A DNA stretch of 64,000 nt from Arachnopeziza araneosa (lineage: Eukaryota > Ascomycota > Leotiomycetes > Helotiales > Arachnopezizaceae): contig QYAI01000173.1 of the NCBI GenBank assembly GCA_003988855.1, positions 1 through 64,000 on the forward strand, written 5' to 3'. The notes under the pieces are model-generated. The model ran no database searches and was not told the origin of the DNA. It worked only from the letters and a program-made list of their open reading frames with translations. The position numbers were made by a program, and so were the translations under genes. Below, in pieces: positions 22,101 to 33,435 of this stretch (positions within the stretch are counted from its first letter, which is position 1; each line of letters begins with the position of its first letter).

Positions 22101-24691
22101 AGAGACAATCTCGCTATTGGTCAAGATTCTTTTCGATTTCAAGTATTCGAGGAGTGAGAAATGATTGAATGCAATGACTAAATCTTTGCTGGAACGATCA
22201 GTTGGTACCAGGACTTCTCGTCCCCACTCATCCACGGTCCTTCCGTGTGGTTCAAGCAGCCCTGGAAGAATATCAAGCACCTGGGAGGGCTCCAATCTGT
22301 CACCAAAATCAATCAACGGCTGGTAACATTCTGTAGCAGAGCACTCGCTATCTCCCGTTACGGATATAGGAGTCGATATGTTCTCCAGGTTGATGAGGAC
22401 AGCTTCTGCAAGCTCCGTTGTAGTTAGATTGACTGGTGAGAACGCAATCCAGGTCAATGCTCGAATGGCCAAACGACGTTGATTGTTTGTGAGACGACAG
22501 AAGATCCTGTCATATGTTTTATCGAGACCTTGTGGCAAATTCTTCAGGATTTCATTAGTAGAATTAGTCGTGACTGGTCTCTGAAACTCTTGCATCTGCA
22601 ATGCGACATATTGGAACCTGTTGTTTTCGGTTAGAACCGCAGTTAGGATCTGTCCAAGCGGGACTTACATGCCATCGGCCTTGGTTGTCAAAGTATTTTT
22701 TACCTCAGTCTTCTTATCTGGGGCCAGAACTTTGAACTTCGAGTCCTGAAGTTCAGTGTCAATGAACACTCCTATGTCCCTGTTCATCTGATCCAAATGA
22801 TTCGATGTCCCCAAGTCGATAATGGTGCTTCCAGGGGTATCCAGAAAAACGCCCAGAGTAGCTCCAATGTCCGGTTCTGGCCGACTGATGAGCATCAAGT
22901 GTATGTTGCCCAATCCCCAACCACGCATTGTCCTGAACAGTTCAAGGATTTCTCGGCGTCGGTCCCCGACCTCCTCCTTCTGATCTCGTATGCTATCGGC
23001 GTTCGGGCATTCATCGAGACCATCGATGACAAAATACACGTTAGTGAAGTCTTTAGATGACGAAAAGAGCGCCTGGTCGAGTTCTCTCCTTGGTGGGTTC
23101 AGACCTGAATCCCGCCAACGGCTGAGATCGAAAAGTGCTCGCGGCGTGTCTGGTCGGCGACCACATAACTGGACCATTAAGGATGTTGACAGATTGACTC
23201 GGCTCTGGGTTTTCACGTCCTTATAGCTGATATAAAAGTAAGCCACAGCTGTGTAGGGCGCGTTTTTGTGAACCTCTTCGAGATGCTCTATCACTTTCGA
23301 ACTGTGCACCAATTAGCTCTGCTCTCGAACTAGGGGTTCCTTCAGATGCTTCAGAATTTTCGTACCTGAGGACAGACTTTCCGGAGCCAACTTCAAGGAG
23401 AATCAGTTCTTCATTTCACCTAAATATGGGCGGACAGGTACCTTTTCCATGAAGCCACAGGAGCGAATTTGGATCCTGCTCCCACTTGACGAAACCGGGA
23501 TCTTTCAGGAGCCAGCCACCAGTATCGGACCTTCCGCCACGGGTGCTGGCTTCTTCGTAATATGCTGAAGGGTTGACATTTTGCCCAACCTCTCGAAGCC
23601 ATTTCAACAGCTGGAGACGGTCGGCGTCTTTTTGAGCATTGGCAACTGCATTTCGGAAACTTTCAAGCTCTAGTTTAACTGCATCCAGCCTATCCAGATG
23701 CTGATGGTGGCGTTGTTTGCGTGACTCCCATTCTTCTTGCTTACCTAAGGTTTGCCATTGACTGTCCATTGATTGGAGACTGAGATTTTTCTTTGTAATT
23801 TCCTCTATCAAGGTATTCCAACCGTTCCATTTTGATATATCCTTGATCCACTTCTCAAATCCGTTCTTGGACAAGAAACAGATATACGTGTATTGAAATG
23901 TTAGGATGCTGCCGTACAAGGCCTTGATGGCATCCTGGTACTCTATATGGTCAGACCTGGACGCCTCTTGCTGCTTTCTATCTTCATCTGATTCGTACCG
24001 CTTTCGATACACGCTTTCTCGAATGGAACACTCGCGAATGATGCTGGCGACCTTCTCTAAACCTTCCACACGGGCTTTTTCTTGGAGCGAGGGGTTAAGC
24101 AATAGCTGCAGTATTGTCAGTAGCACAAATTCGAACGAAAATAGGGTCCAGGCTTACGGGGAGTAACAAGCACACACCAGCCCAGGCAATTGAAGCAGGA
24201 GGAGACGCCTCAACAGCACTACCAATGTATTCTTTGCTCCACTCGACCACACCGACCACTGGCTCAACAAAGTCCTTTACTGCAAATTTGTGACCCAAGA
24301 ATCCCACTTTCCACGTGCCATTTTCCAGTTCTTTCGTCTTGTTCTTGACGAGGGTTTCCATCTGCTGGCGTCGTTGGCCTCTCTGAGTTGCAACGCTGTC
24401 GATTCCTAGGGCCTCCGAAAGGACTTTCTCATAGTCGGTAATCAACTTTGATGTGTTGTCGTCTTGCTTCAGTAGGTCGTAAGCTTCGTCCCAGAGTTCC
24501 GAAATAGAGGAAAACACTTTTTCAGCATCTTCATTTGTGCTATCTGTTGTGGTCTGTATTGTATCGACTGAGCAGGGCAGCTCAGGTGGTGCATTTGATG
24601 TGGAATGGCCACTGGTAGATGCTTCGCTCGCTGGCTTGGGCTTACGCCGTACCAATTTCTTCGCCTTACTAAACAGGCTTTGAGGGGCCAT
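19131..24691 (-). CDS. NWD-NACHT-ankyrin protein with C-terminal pseudokinase domain
   Basis: Minus-strand exons 24691-24158, 24105-23442, 23390-23366, 23301-22669, 22617-20328, 20250-19462 and 19397-19131 give 1733 residues. Residues about 90-390 are the NWD NACHT-NTPase N-terminal domain (AWAGVCLLLPLLLNPS across junction 1). The P-loop GKVGSGKS (398-405) is assembled across a junction and uses a 25-bp exon; Walker B is VYFVIDGLDEC. At least six ankyrin repeats span about 883-1117 (for example TPLSYAAANGHVDVVKLLLE). Residues 1383-1645 are a protein-kinase fold: FALKKL (Lys1393), APE at YEAPEM and DIWALGCLFLEM. However HRDLKPxN reads HGNIKPTK and DFG reads YTG, so the catalytic and metal-binding residues are gone. 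A donor-like GTACCT precedes the final stop, so a further 3' exon is possible. Confidence 0.85.
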
Positions 24692-25907
24692 CGCGCCTTC
24701 AAATATACGGCTGCGACCAGTTCAGCCAGATGGCGAATTCTGTTCGATAATGTGAGGCTTCTACTGTGACGTTGAAAGAGTAGGTTCATGGGGTTCGCTA
24801 ATATTTTCAGCTTTCAGCCACCAAATGAGTAGCGAATTATATGCTGAGAATTTAGTCGGGCAGGAAAGTGTAGTAAAAATAAAGTGGAAACGCCTCCCTC
24901 ACCCTGCCTTAATGTCTTGTAATATATGCAAGGAATCCACAGGCGACCAATTAATCAAGGCTCTCTTGCTCTCCATGCATGTGGTGAGTTTTTGAACCAA
25001 AAACCGTCCCGAAAAGGATCGGTTGCATTCATGATAACTCATCTGTCGAGGGATGCTGAGTTCCTTGGCCATTTCATCGCTACCTTCACAGGCAAAGGAT
25101 GTAATATTACGAATTAGATAGGACAGCCAGATCTAAGAACACGGGAAGAGTTGCCCTTTCAGACATAAGCTGGTAAAAACCAACACAGAACAATTCCATA
25201 TCATACGGATTTTTATCAGAAATGTAAAGAGGATAGAGCATTTAAATTGCTGCCAATTATAGAAATACTTGCTCTTCATGATCTCAATGTATGAATGTCA
25301 GAGTTCTGCGATTCAAAATACGCTCATAAATGAGAACACTCGAAAACGCCTGTTTCACACAGAACCCGATGTAGATCATCATCGAGCCTCATCACCTTAA
25401 ACCAACGCCAGAAATTTGGAATCTCGGGGCACACTACATAATAAACAATTAACTAACCCGTTTGGTTTTTTGCTGGCCCAGTGTGGCTTTTACACAACGC
25501 GAGAGACTGTGCAAAGAGGACATCCACTCGACGCCACGGTATAAAGAAGAAGTCCAAGAAATTCTGCAATCAATCACACCTCTCGGTTTGAAAGAGGGTC
25601 AACCTGACTTGAGTTGTGCTCAATTCCCCGTGTGCGGCCAAGATACAAGTGCAGGCTTTGTCTCCGCCTTTGTAAAACATCAGCAGCTCCGAGCCAAGAC
25701 AGCCGAAAACCCACAAGACAAGAACCAATAAAGAACGATGGAATTCGGAGACGTCTCTTTGTCCCTTGAGAAGACAAATTCACAAGGACTTGACCATCTG
25801 AACATCTGTCTTCAACTACAATCCCCCAACACCAGTGAAGAGCGAAGGCGGAAATTCTGTGCACCAAGTACAAATATAGTTTTTGGGAGAATTGGGAGAT
25901 ATCAGAA
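24692..25907. other. Divergent intergenic region
   Basis: Between the STAND gene (minus) and the Cys/His-rich gene (plus). A plus-strand frame at 25462-25731 (89 residues) is the best ORF but has no motif and does not splice into the downstream gene in an obvious way. Confidence 0.45.
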
Positions 25908-26964
25908 ATGCCGGCTATCTTGGGGAACCAGCGGCATTACTGCGGAGGGGAGATGATCCACCCCTGGAAATGCAAGTTGCACACCAAGGAGAGGTGGTGC
26001 ACTGCGCACAACCACGCCTGCTACAGAAACAACGTAAGGCATCCCCAGCTGTGCTCTTCGATCTTCATTCTCTCTCCATGACTAGTCACCATGCTATCTC
26101 AGCCGAGAACTCGTGGCTGCGATTCCCGACTCCGTGGATTGGCACATGCTAATCTCGTTGGTCTTTAGTGGTATTACGGCATCAACCAACGATGCGTGAA
26201 GTGCGAAGGCGAGAAGATACAAAAGTAAGCCCAGCCCTCTCCTCACACCTCCTCGCATTACCAACCGCGACTAACCCTCGATTTGCATCAGGGGACGAGC
26301 ATTCCAAAAACAGCAGATCGCCAACGCGAAAGCCCGAGAAAGAGATCGCAGCGACGCAGATGCAGGGCCAGCGGATGGCACGAGGAGTCGCAAGAGGGCG
26401 CGCCGCGGCACCGTCTCCACCGACATGACGACAGATCAGATGAAGCGGGAGGCGGCGGAGCACTTCACCCAGACCCTTTCCGCGGTGGAGGGCGGGGTGA
26501 TGGTGCCCCGCGACGCCGTTGTCGAGCGGGTCGTGCACGTGCTGCGGAACCACGTGACCGAGTCGGAGCGGATCGAGATTATAAGTCAGGTGCTGGAGTT
26601 CATGGGGGCGCCGCTCGAGACGGCCGCGGATGATGATGACACGTTTGGGGACGCGGATGGGTATACGAAAGGGGTGTATGATGATTGGATCGTAGGGGAG
26701 GGGGAAAGGGAGCATGAGGAAGGTGAGGAAGGTGAGGAAGGTGAGGAAGGTGAGGAAGGTGAGGAAGTTGGGGAGGTTGAAGAAGCGGAGGTGTTCGGGT
26801 TGGGAGAGGGGAAGGAACGGGAGGAGAAGGAGAGCACAGAGGGGAAGAAAAGGAAGAGAGGTGTGCAGGAGGAGAAGGAGGAGCAGGCGAGCAAGGAGAA
26901 AAAGGGAGAGGAGAAGGAGGGGAAGGCGAGCAAGAAGAGGAAGAGAGACGAGACCGAAGACTAA
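25908..26964 (+). CDS. Cys/His-rich protein with charged low-complexity tail, function unknown
   Basis: Exons 25908-26033, 26169-26224 and 26292-26964 give 284 residues. The start ATG at 25908 opens MPAILGNQRHYCGGEMIHPW. Within the first 61 residues Cys and His recur (HYC, WKC, RWC, HNHAC, RCVKC), which suggests zinc binding and is split by a 135-bp intron. Then comes a Lys/Arg-rich segment (TRSRKRARRG) that looks like a nuclear localisation signal, and a helical part (REAAEHFTQTLSAVEGGVMV, ERVVHVLRNHV). The tail is a run of EGE/GEE repeats from a 9-bp tandem repeat, ending with Lys/Arg clusters KKRKR. I do not recognise the family. A nucleic-acid-associated role is a guess from composition. 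Exon 3 is much richer in G+C and purines than its neighbours. Confidence 0.7.
26716..26766 (+). repeat. 9-bp tandem repeat in coding sequence
   Basis: About five to six copies of the unit GGTGAGGAA, encoding Gly-Glu-Glu, inside the tail of the Cys/His-rich protein gene. Copy number probably varies between strains. Confidence 0.85.
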
Positions 26965-27390
26965 AGAAAAGAAAAGTCGGAAGGAGTAGGATGACGGATG
27001 AGATGGCTGACTGATTTACACACTCGTTTGTTAGTAAAATCTCTTGTGTCTGGAGTAGTTTGGACGGATATGCTGGCATCTTGGGTTTATATATGGGGTG
27101 CGTTTAGTGTATTCCTCTTTCGTTATCTCCAAGGTAAAAGAACATAAGCTCTATAAAAACAAGAGCAGATTCTTAGATCCAGGCGAGCTCTCCCGAAAAG
27201 GACTCGCTTCCAAGCCAAACTAGTTTGATCAGGTGGAGCACTTCCTATACCAGCTAAGAAATCCACTCTTGTTTTAAAAAATGATAATGCATAACTGATA
27301 AGATGGTGCCTGGGTGGTCATGCCGTCAAAAGGTCACGTGACAATATCAGAACTCCTCCTCGGCTCCGTCCTTGCATGAAAGGCTTAAAG

Positions 27391-27438
27391 ACAAGTCCTT
27401 AAATAGAGAGGACTCAAGCCAAGTCCTTAAATAGACAG
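27391..27438. repeat. Direct repeat, about 20 bp, two copies
   Basis: CAAGTCCTTAAATAGA occurs twice 28 bp apart, each followed by GAG or CAG. Confidence 0.75.
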
Positions 27439-27790
27439 GCTTCAAAACTCCCATTCCCCGGCGGGGGTAGTCATCTCCCCAAGATCACAGGGCGGTCATC
27501 CGCCGGCGACCATCTCCTTTTGGATAACCGAGCCCGACGTCGGCTTGGACCCTACAGATCCTTGGTTGCAGTAGTTCAGCCGCAGACCCACGAACGATGC
27601 CAGACATACATGAACATGACCTTGTCACTTGGCGCGAGTACTCCCAACCCCGACCGACTCGAGTTTCCGTGACTAAGGGCCTGCATGCGGCCAATGCGAT
27701 ATCGGGAGTGGAGAGTGATGTGAGGTTTTGTTGCTGCTGCATCAATGGGCAGAGACTCGATCTGAGAAGTAATCTGTAGTAAAAGCTTTA

Positions 27791-27885
27791 AAGTTTGGAA
27801 GTGACATGGCGTCTAAGAAAGAAGTTTGGAAGTGACATGACGTCTGAAGAAAGAAGTTTGGAAGTGACATGACGTCTGAAGAAAG
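27791..27885. repeat. Tandem repeat, unit about 32 bp, three copies
   Basis: Three consecutive copies begin AAGTTTGGAAGTGACATG and continue with (A/G)CGTCT(G)AAGAAAG. The first copy lacks one base. TGACATGACGTC-like segments in each unit resemble CRE/bZIP sites, so a regulatory effect on the nearby MFS gene is possible but unproven. Confidence 0.85.
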
Positions 27886-28873
27886 ATGACGTCCAAGTGC
27901 CGTGGTCTCCTGCTCAGACGATCACTTGCGGGATGCAGAACTGCAGTGCGCGCACCAAGATCCAAGACAGACTGATAAGCACATGATAATGGGCGACCAT
28001 CCAACAGCGATAACTTGATATCGAAATATCAACAAGCGCACCTGCCGAGCCAGTCCAGACCCATTCTGCGAAAGCATCAGACCAAGGGACGAGCTCGAGC
28101 CCGCCCCGGAGATGTGTGTTGATTGGTCAATGGCGAAAGAGCGGCGCCACTCAGGACCCCTCCTCCTCGTCTGCATATGCACAAACTGAATTCAGTATCC
28201 CGGCATATATCATCTAGACCAATCCGCACGAGCAAGTTCTAGCTTCGCTCCATCGCGATCGAAGTGCACAAGAGGAAAGGAGGTTCAATTGAGGAGGCAA
28301 TCCCAAATGCAAAGACCAATGATACATGGTGGGACGGGCCCAGGAAACTCTCTCCGCCACTTGGCAGCGCAAATTTTAGCCTGGGCGAAAAAAGTCCGCA
28401 CACCTCGTGAACGGCAACGCGGAATGGGCTGATCTCTGGACGCCCCCCCGAGACGGAACTCTGGTACAGATAGATGAATGGCAGCAACAGAGTGGAGGAG
28501 AGGAGCAGCCTGTGACTGGGCTTCGAGGGCCAACTGCCATCACCTCTCGGCGGCGTCGTTTTCCTTACTCAAGAGTGGACCATCTCCCACCAGAAAGTGG
28601 GTCGATCGATTTGCCTCTCTCTGCAAAAATTTCACCGTCAGGGTCCGGAACGGTGTGTGGAGTGGAGTCGCACTGGTCCTCATCAGAATGCACGACTGAA
28701 AATGTACCTAATCGTACATACAGCCTAGAAGAAGGATGGCTGGGCAAGAGGAGGGGGCCCGAGAGACTTATATATATATCTGATAGATAAGAAGCTAGAG
28801 CCCACCATTGTTGTCGCTGAAATCACACCATCGCGAAAATTGAAGTCGTCATCTCCTCGCTTGTCACGTCTGA

Positions 28874-30845
28874 ATGGCCCGGTTTGAGCACAAGACCAAT
28901 GAGGATGGAGGATTGACAAGGTCTCACAGCCTGGTGGACGAGAGAACGTCGTTGCTGGCGCGAATCGATGAAGAGGCTGTTTCTGATAAGGCGTGCGGAA
29001 AGGAAATACAGGAAAGGGAGAGTGGGAGCGTGGTGGGGGTTATCAGCATCTTGTTAATAGGTGAGCCGTGTTTTTTCCTTTCTTTCTTTTCTTTTCCGAA
29101 CAGGAACAACCACCAACGAACGAACCGATAACTCTGGAGCGACAATAACCCCAGCGAAAAAATATCCTCTGTCACCTACAGCCATTAACACAATCTCGCA
29201 GGTGTCTTCATCGCAAATGCCGACGGTTCTCTCGTCCTCGCAACAAGCGGAACCATCAGCAGCGAGTTCGATGATCTCGAGGGTGCGGGATGGCTGGTGA
29301 CCTCGTACACGCTGGCCATGTGCGCCACACAATCTCTGGTCGGTACCTGAACTTGATGACAACCACTCTTTACTGAATATGATCAAGTTAGGGAAACTGA
29401 GTGATATCTACGGTCGGAAGAGCACCATCCTGGCCTCGTACGTCTTCTTCACCATCGGCTGCGCCGTCTGTGGACTGGGCGAGACGCTGCCACAGGTGAT
29501 ATATGGCAGGGTGCTCGCTGGAGTAGGAGGAGCTGGGATCCATTGCTTAGTGTCCATTGTGATTGCGGATATGGTTCCACTGCGAGATGTCGCATCGTGG
29601 AGGAGTTATGCCAATATCGCGGCGACAACAGGCCGGAGTCTGGGAGGTCCAATTGGTGGCTATCTGACCGACACAATTGGTTGGAGGTGGAGTTTCTTAG
29701 GACAGTGTCCACCGACGATGATAGCTCTCGCTCTCGTGGCTTGGAAGCTCAAAGTCCCAACCGACGCCTGTACCTCGAATCAAAGCCACCTCGCCAAGTT
29801 AAAACGCATCGACTTCTTGGGCGCAATCTTCCTCTCCTTATCCATCGTCTGCGGACTTTTGGTGCTGGATCTCGGAGGCCAACGCATGCCATGGACTGAT
29901 CCAACCATCCTGGGACTCTTTTTCGCTGCACTGATCAGCATCCAGATATTTTTGGTCGTGGAAGCTTTCTATGCAAAGGAGCCGATCTTCCCCCTCCGTC
30001 TGTTGCTGAACCGAGATGTGATCACCTCGTACATCAATCTTGGCTTTCAAAATGGTGCCCAGGGAGCCGTAAGTTTTCCAGAACGGTGAAGGTGCAGTGC
30101 TGACCACGAGATAGATGATGTTGCTCGTCCCAATCTACTTTCAGATCTCCGCTCATGCCTCGCTCACAAATGCCGGAGCGCATCTCATGCCATCAGTGAT
30201 CGGAAACGCTGTCGGTGGATTATTGACCGGCTACTTTATCAAAAAGTGCGTTCCACGATGCCCTGTTGAAATTTTACTAACCACCTACAGGACCGGACGA
30301 TATAAGATCCTCTCCATCGTTGGTGCCGTTGCTGCCACATTGTCCTACACGCTCATGCTCCTCCGCTGGCACGGCCACACCTCTACGTTCGAATCTCTGT
30401 ACATCATCCCCGGCGGTTTCGGCAACGGAATTGCCCTCTCCGTTGCATTCATCGCTCTCACGGCCGATCTGGATCCATCCCAGATGGCAACCGCCAGCTC
30501 AGGCCTGTACATGAGCTCGAACATCGGCTTGGTTGCCGGACTAGGTGTCGCCGAAGCCGTACTACAGGGTGCACTGAGAAAGAAGCTCAGGATCGCTCTG
30601 GAAGGCTGGGATGGACGGGATGACATTATCCAGAGATCCATCTCTGATATTGAATATGTACGAAATTTGACGGGACCGCTGGGGGAGGTCGTCACACGTG
30701 TTTACATACGATCTTTGGCTTATACTCATGGTAAGTTGATATTTCCCGTCCGGAGAGGTTGCTGATTGGTCATCTAGGCGTATCATTGGTCGGCGCGGTC
30801 GTGTCCTTTATTGCAGCGGTTTGCATCAAAGAGCATCGACTTTGA
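28874..30845 (+). CDS. Major facilitator superfamily transporter (DHA-type)
   Basis: Six exons: 28874-29060, 29202-29338, 29388-30068, 30115-30245, 30291-30730, 30778-30845, giving 547 residues. After a roughly 55-residue cytosolic N terminus come about 14 hydrophobic segments. MFS landmarks: FIANADGSLVLATSGTISSEF in helix 1, the motif A loop LGKLSDIYGRKSTIL after helix 2, and motif C-like GRSLGGPIGGYLTDTIGWRW in helix 5. This fits drug:H+ antiporters of the plasma or vacuolar membrane, which in fungi often export secondary metabolites. It lies just upstream of a UstYa gene and a repeat-type precursor peptide gene, so export of that peptide product is a reasonable inference. The second intron uses a GTCGGT donor. 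Confidence 0.9.
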
Positions 30846-31197
30846 GCCAGCATGGTTGGAGTTCTGAACGAGGCGTTGGAGGAATGGATTTTAATTATTG
30901 GTGCGTTATAGCTTAGATTGCCCAGACGCATGATTCAGGCGTGTAATGCATATCTTGCGGGATTGATCGAGGAGTACATATATCCATCTTGCTCTTCTGG
31001 CCAAATATTAGCCTCGCATGAATATATACAGAAATACATGGTATGCCAAGATATTGGGATGGACTAGCTACGTGAATGTTTCTACGCTTGGACAGAGCAA
31101 TGTGGTATGAAGGTCTCGTGATATTTGGCACGTGACCGAGACTGCTTGGACTACCTACCAACCCACCTACAGACTACACTGAGTTTTATATATGACA
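30846..31197. other. Short intergenic region between convergent genes
   Basis: Between the 3' ends of the MFS and UstYa genes. No supported ORF. Confidence 0.5.
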
Positions 31198-32312
31198 CTA
31201 TGGAATCCTGTCCAAAACAACATCGCCTGGCCTCTGCACCACCCTGGCTGTTTTGAGAAAATCCGCGCTGACCTGGTGGCTATCAACCCAACCTCTCATC
31301 TCCTCAAAATTCTTACACTTATGCGTCGTGTGAAAATCTACAAACGGCCCACCGATCTCACTGACCCAGAACTGCCCAAACACGCCCGTGTCCGGCTGGC
31401 ACATGATGACCTGCCTCAGGATATCCACGCAGTGGCTCACGTGCCGCTGGATGATATCGGGCGGGTTGCGAAAGGGCCCCCGGCCCTGGGCGAGGTAGTA
31501 GTTGTAATTCCAGAAGAGAGATTGGCGGAGGAGGTCCACGCAGTGCAGGTGGTGCTCGAATTCGAAGAGAACGGGGTAGCCGCCGCCGCTGGCTTGGGCG
31601 TACTTGAGATAGCCGGGGTTAAGGCCGTATTTTGAGGCCAGATGCTCCGGGACGACGTAATGGCGTGCTATATGTAAATGCATCAGCTTTACTATTAAAC
31701 TAGTCATAGTGCTGATTATTTAATGGTTTCCCATTATAGACTAATTGGTGCAGTATACACAAAGTTCGGGTTGAGAAACCCCCGGTCGCTGGAGATGTAC
31801 CATAGAAGAATATTAGAGAGATGAGATAATAACACACCTTCTGTACCCAATGTAAGCCATGCTTCGTCAACCTCTGGACTTGGCGCGCCTGTGTATATAC
31901 TAAAATTGAGAAAAGAGCCCGTAAACTCTCTTGACGAATATGATATCTTGACATCCTGCATTATAGGCGATTCTACACACACAATAAATAGCTTAGTATT
32001 TAATATCGAAAGCAATAACTAGCAGGGGAATTTAAATAGATATATGAACATGAAAGATAGATTCTTACGGGTCTGGGACGTGTAGAGAGAACAGATGGTG
32101 TCCAAATCTTGTTCCCGTCTCCAGAGCAGAGTTGTGATATTGAGAGAGACAGAGAGTCCGAGAGAGAGAACTAGGGCCCAATAGATCCAACGATGACTCC
32201 AGGTGCTTGGCGATTGAGAGTAATCTAGGGATGATATATCGTTCTCTTTTTCGTGGGGGTAGGATTCGTGTTCCTGCTTCAATTGTTGATACTGGTGGCT
32301 ATGGAGAGACAT
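31198..32312 (-). CDS. UstYa-family (DUF3328) oxidase, RiPP-cyclising type
   Basis: Minus-strand exons 32312-32069, 31972-31838 and 31667-31198 give 282 residues. A cytosolic N terminus of about 40 residues precedes one membrane helix (RWIYWALVLSLGLSVSLNI). The luminal part has SFLNFSIYTGAPSPEVDEAW and the two HxxHC motifs that define the family: HHLHC (165-169) and HVSHC (202-206), 33 residues apart. Members install oxidative side-chain crosslinks or modifications on ribosomal peptides (ustiloxin, phomopsin, asperipin) and act on some other substrates. The nearest neighbour on the far side is a secreted precursor with Tyr-rich repeats, which is the expected substrate. The 170-bp second intron holds another open stretch, so an alternative exon is not excluded. 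Confidence 0.92.
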
Positions 32313-33435
32313 TGTTGGCGATGAACGCACAATTCATGTCTTTTAAGTCGTCAAAAATTGGTAGGATTTCCTGCCCTGTGAATTGAAGATTGTTGAAGTA
32401 AATCAAAAACTAAGGTAAAATAGATGTCATTGGAAAGTGACAGCAGAGGGAAACCCGATCTTGGATCTCTACTGCTACTGTCCGATCTACACGCATTTCT
32501 AAGCACTCAATGCGGGGTATCCATCATTGGCTAAATATTGAAGCATCTGTGATACATCATACGAGTGGCACTTACACATCACTATTATCCGGAGGGGGTT
32601 ACAGCTTTCGTCATAAGCGCTCAGTAAGGCAGATTTATGGTCTCTCAAAAACGCAGAGCAATGCCGATATTGTATCATCACTACTCAGGCACCGATGCTA
32701 GCTACACATTCTATGTTATTGGCCGAGTACTCAAGATCTCCCTTTGATGTAACTTTCATATTAGTTCAATTACTTTGGATAACACTACTATATGAGAGGA
32801 GGGTAGTATTAGCTGTGAAGCAAGGTTTGGCTTGAGAAGTGGACTGGCTTCAGCTAAGTTCTCTAACAGAAGAATTCTTTAAGGCGTTGTTGTCTGAAAG
32901 GCTACGGACGGACCCAATATAAAATCTTATATCAATCCGCCTTGAACCACTTTCCTCGCTGCACAGCAAATTTTCATCCAGCGCCGAGATATTAGTGCTG
33001 TCCGAAGTGTCCGAAGTTTTTGAATTAATGTGGTATACAGTAAACTTTGCACCGGTGCCTCCGCGGCGCAAACGGCTAAGTGTGACTTTAACCCATGGTT
33101 GACAGACACAGGAATGTGACGCAAGTCACGACCTGCTAGAGAACGGCGCAGTAAGGCAGAATCGGCCTACAATTCGATTTGGCTAAAGGATCGTCGTTTA
33201 GCAATTTAAGTTCAGATCTTGGCATAGAAGTCGGAGATGGTAAGGCAGTATTGCGTAGAGTTTAGGATAGAAGAATTGCGGGAGTCTCGGGAGTAATAGG
33301 AAGTGCTATATAAGACTGTAGAAGTTCTGCTGCTCAGGATTTTCACTATCATTAAACTAACTCTTTCCAGCAAATATCACTCCTCAACTATACCGACCAT
33401 ACTTATCACAATCAAAACACCGCCTGCTTGTCAAG
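32313..33435. other. Divergent intergenic region between UstYa and precursor genes
   Basis: AT-rich sequence of 1.1 kb with no supported ORF; probably carries both promoters. No second HxxHC coding segment was found here. Confidence 0.5.
33307..33313 (+). promoter_or_regulatory. TATA-like element of the precursor gene
   Basis: TATATAA lies 123 bp upstream of the precursor ATG at 33436. The stretch between is CT- and A-rich, typical of a fungal 5' leader. Position and sequence are suggestive only. Confidence 0.4.

Larger units (their letters stand above)
26965..28873. other. Long intergenic region with short tandem repeats
   Basis: Nearly 1.9 kb without a supported gene. Several 60-127-residue frames overlap in different frames (for example 28407-28790) and look like chance ORFs in GC-rich sequence. 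It contains two repeat blocks listed separately. The right end is the promoter of the MFS gene. Confidence 0.5.

Noticed and set aside
26182..27079. Long minus-strand frames opposite the Cys/His-rich gene
   Set aside because: Low-complexity Ser/Pro shadow of the purine-rich coding strand.
28407..28790. 127-residue plus-strand frame upstream of the MFS gene
   Set aside because: Overlaps other equally long frames in GC-rich sequence; no motif or splice link to the MFS exon 1.
31734..32015. Read-through version of UstYa exon 2 ending SDRGFLNPNFVYTAPISL
   Set aside because: Would stop before the HxxHC domain; splicing 31837-31668 restores the family frame.
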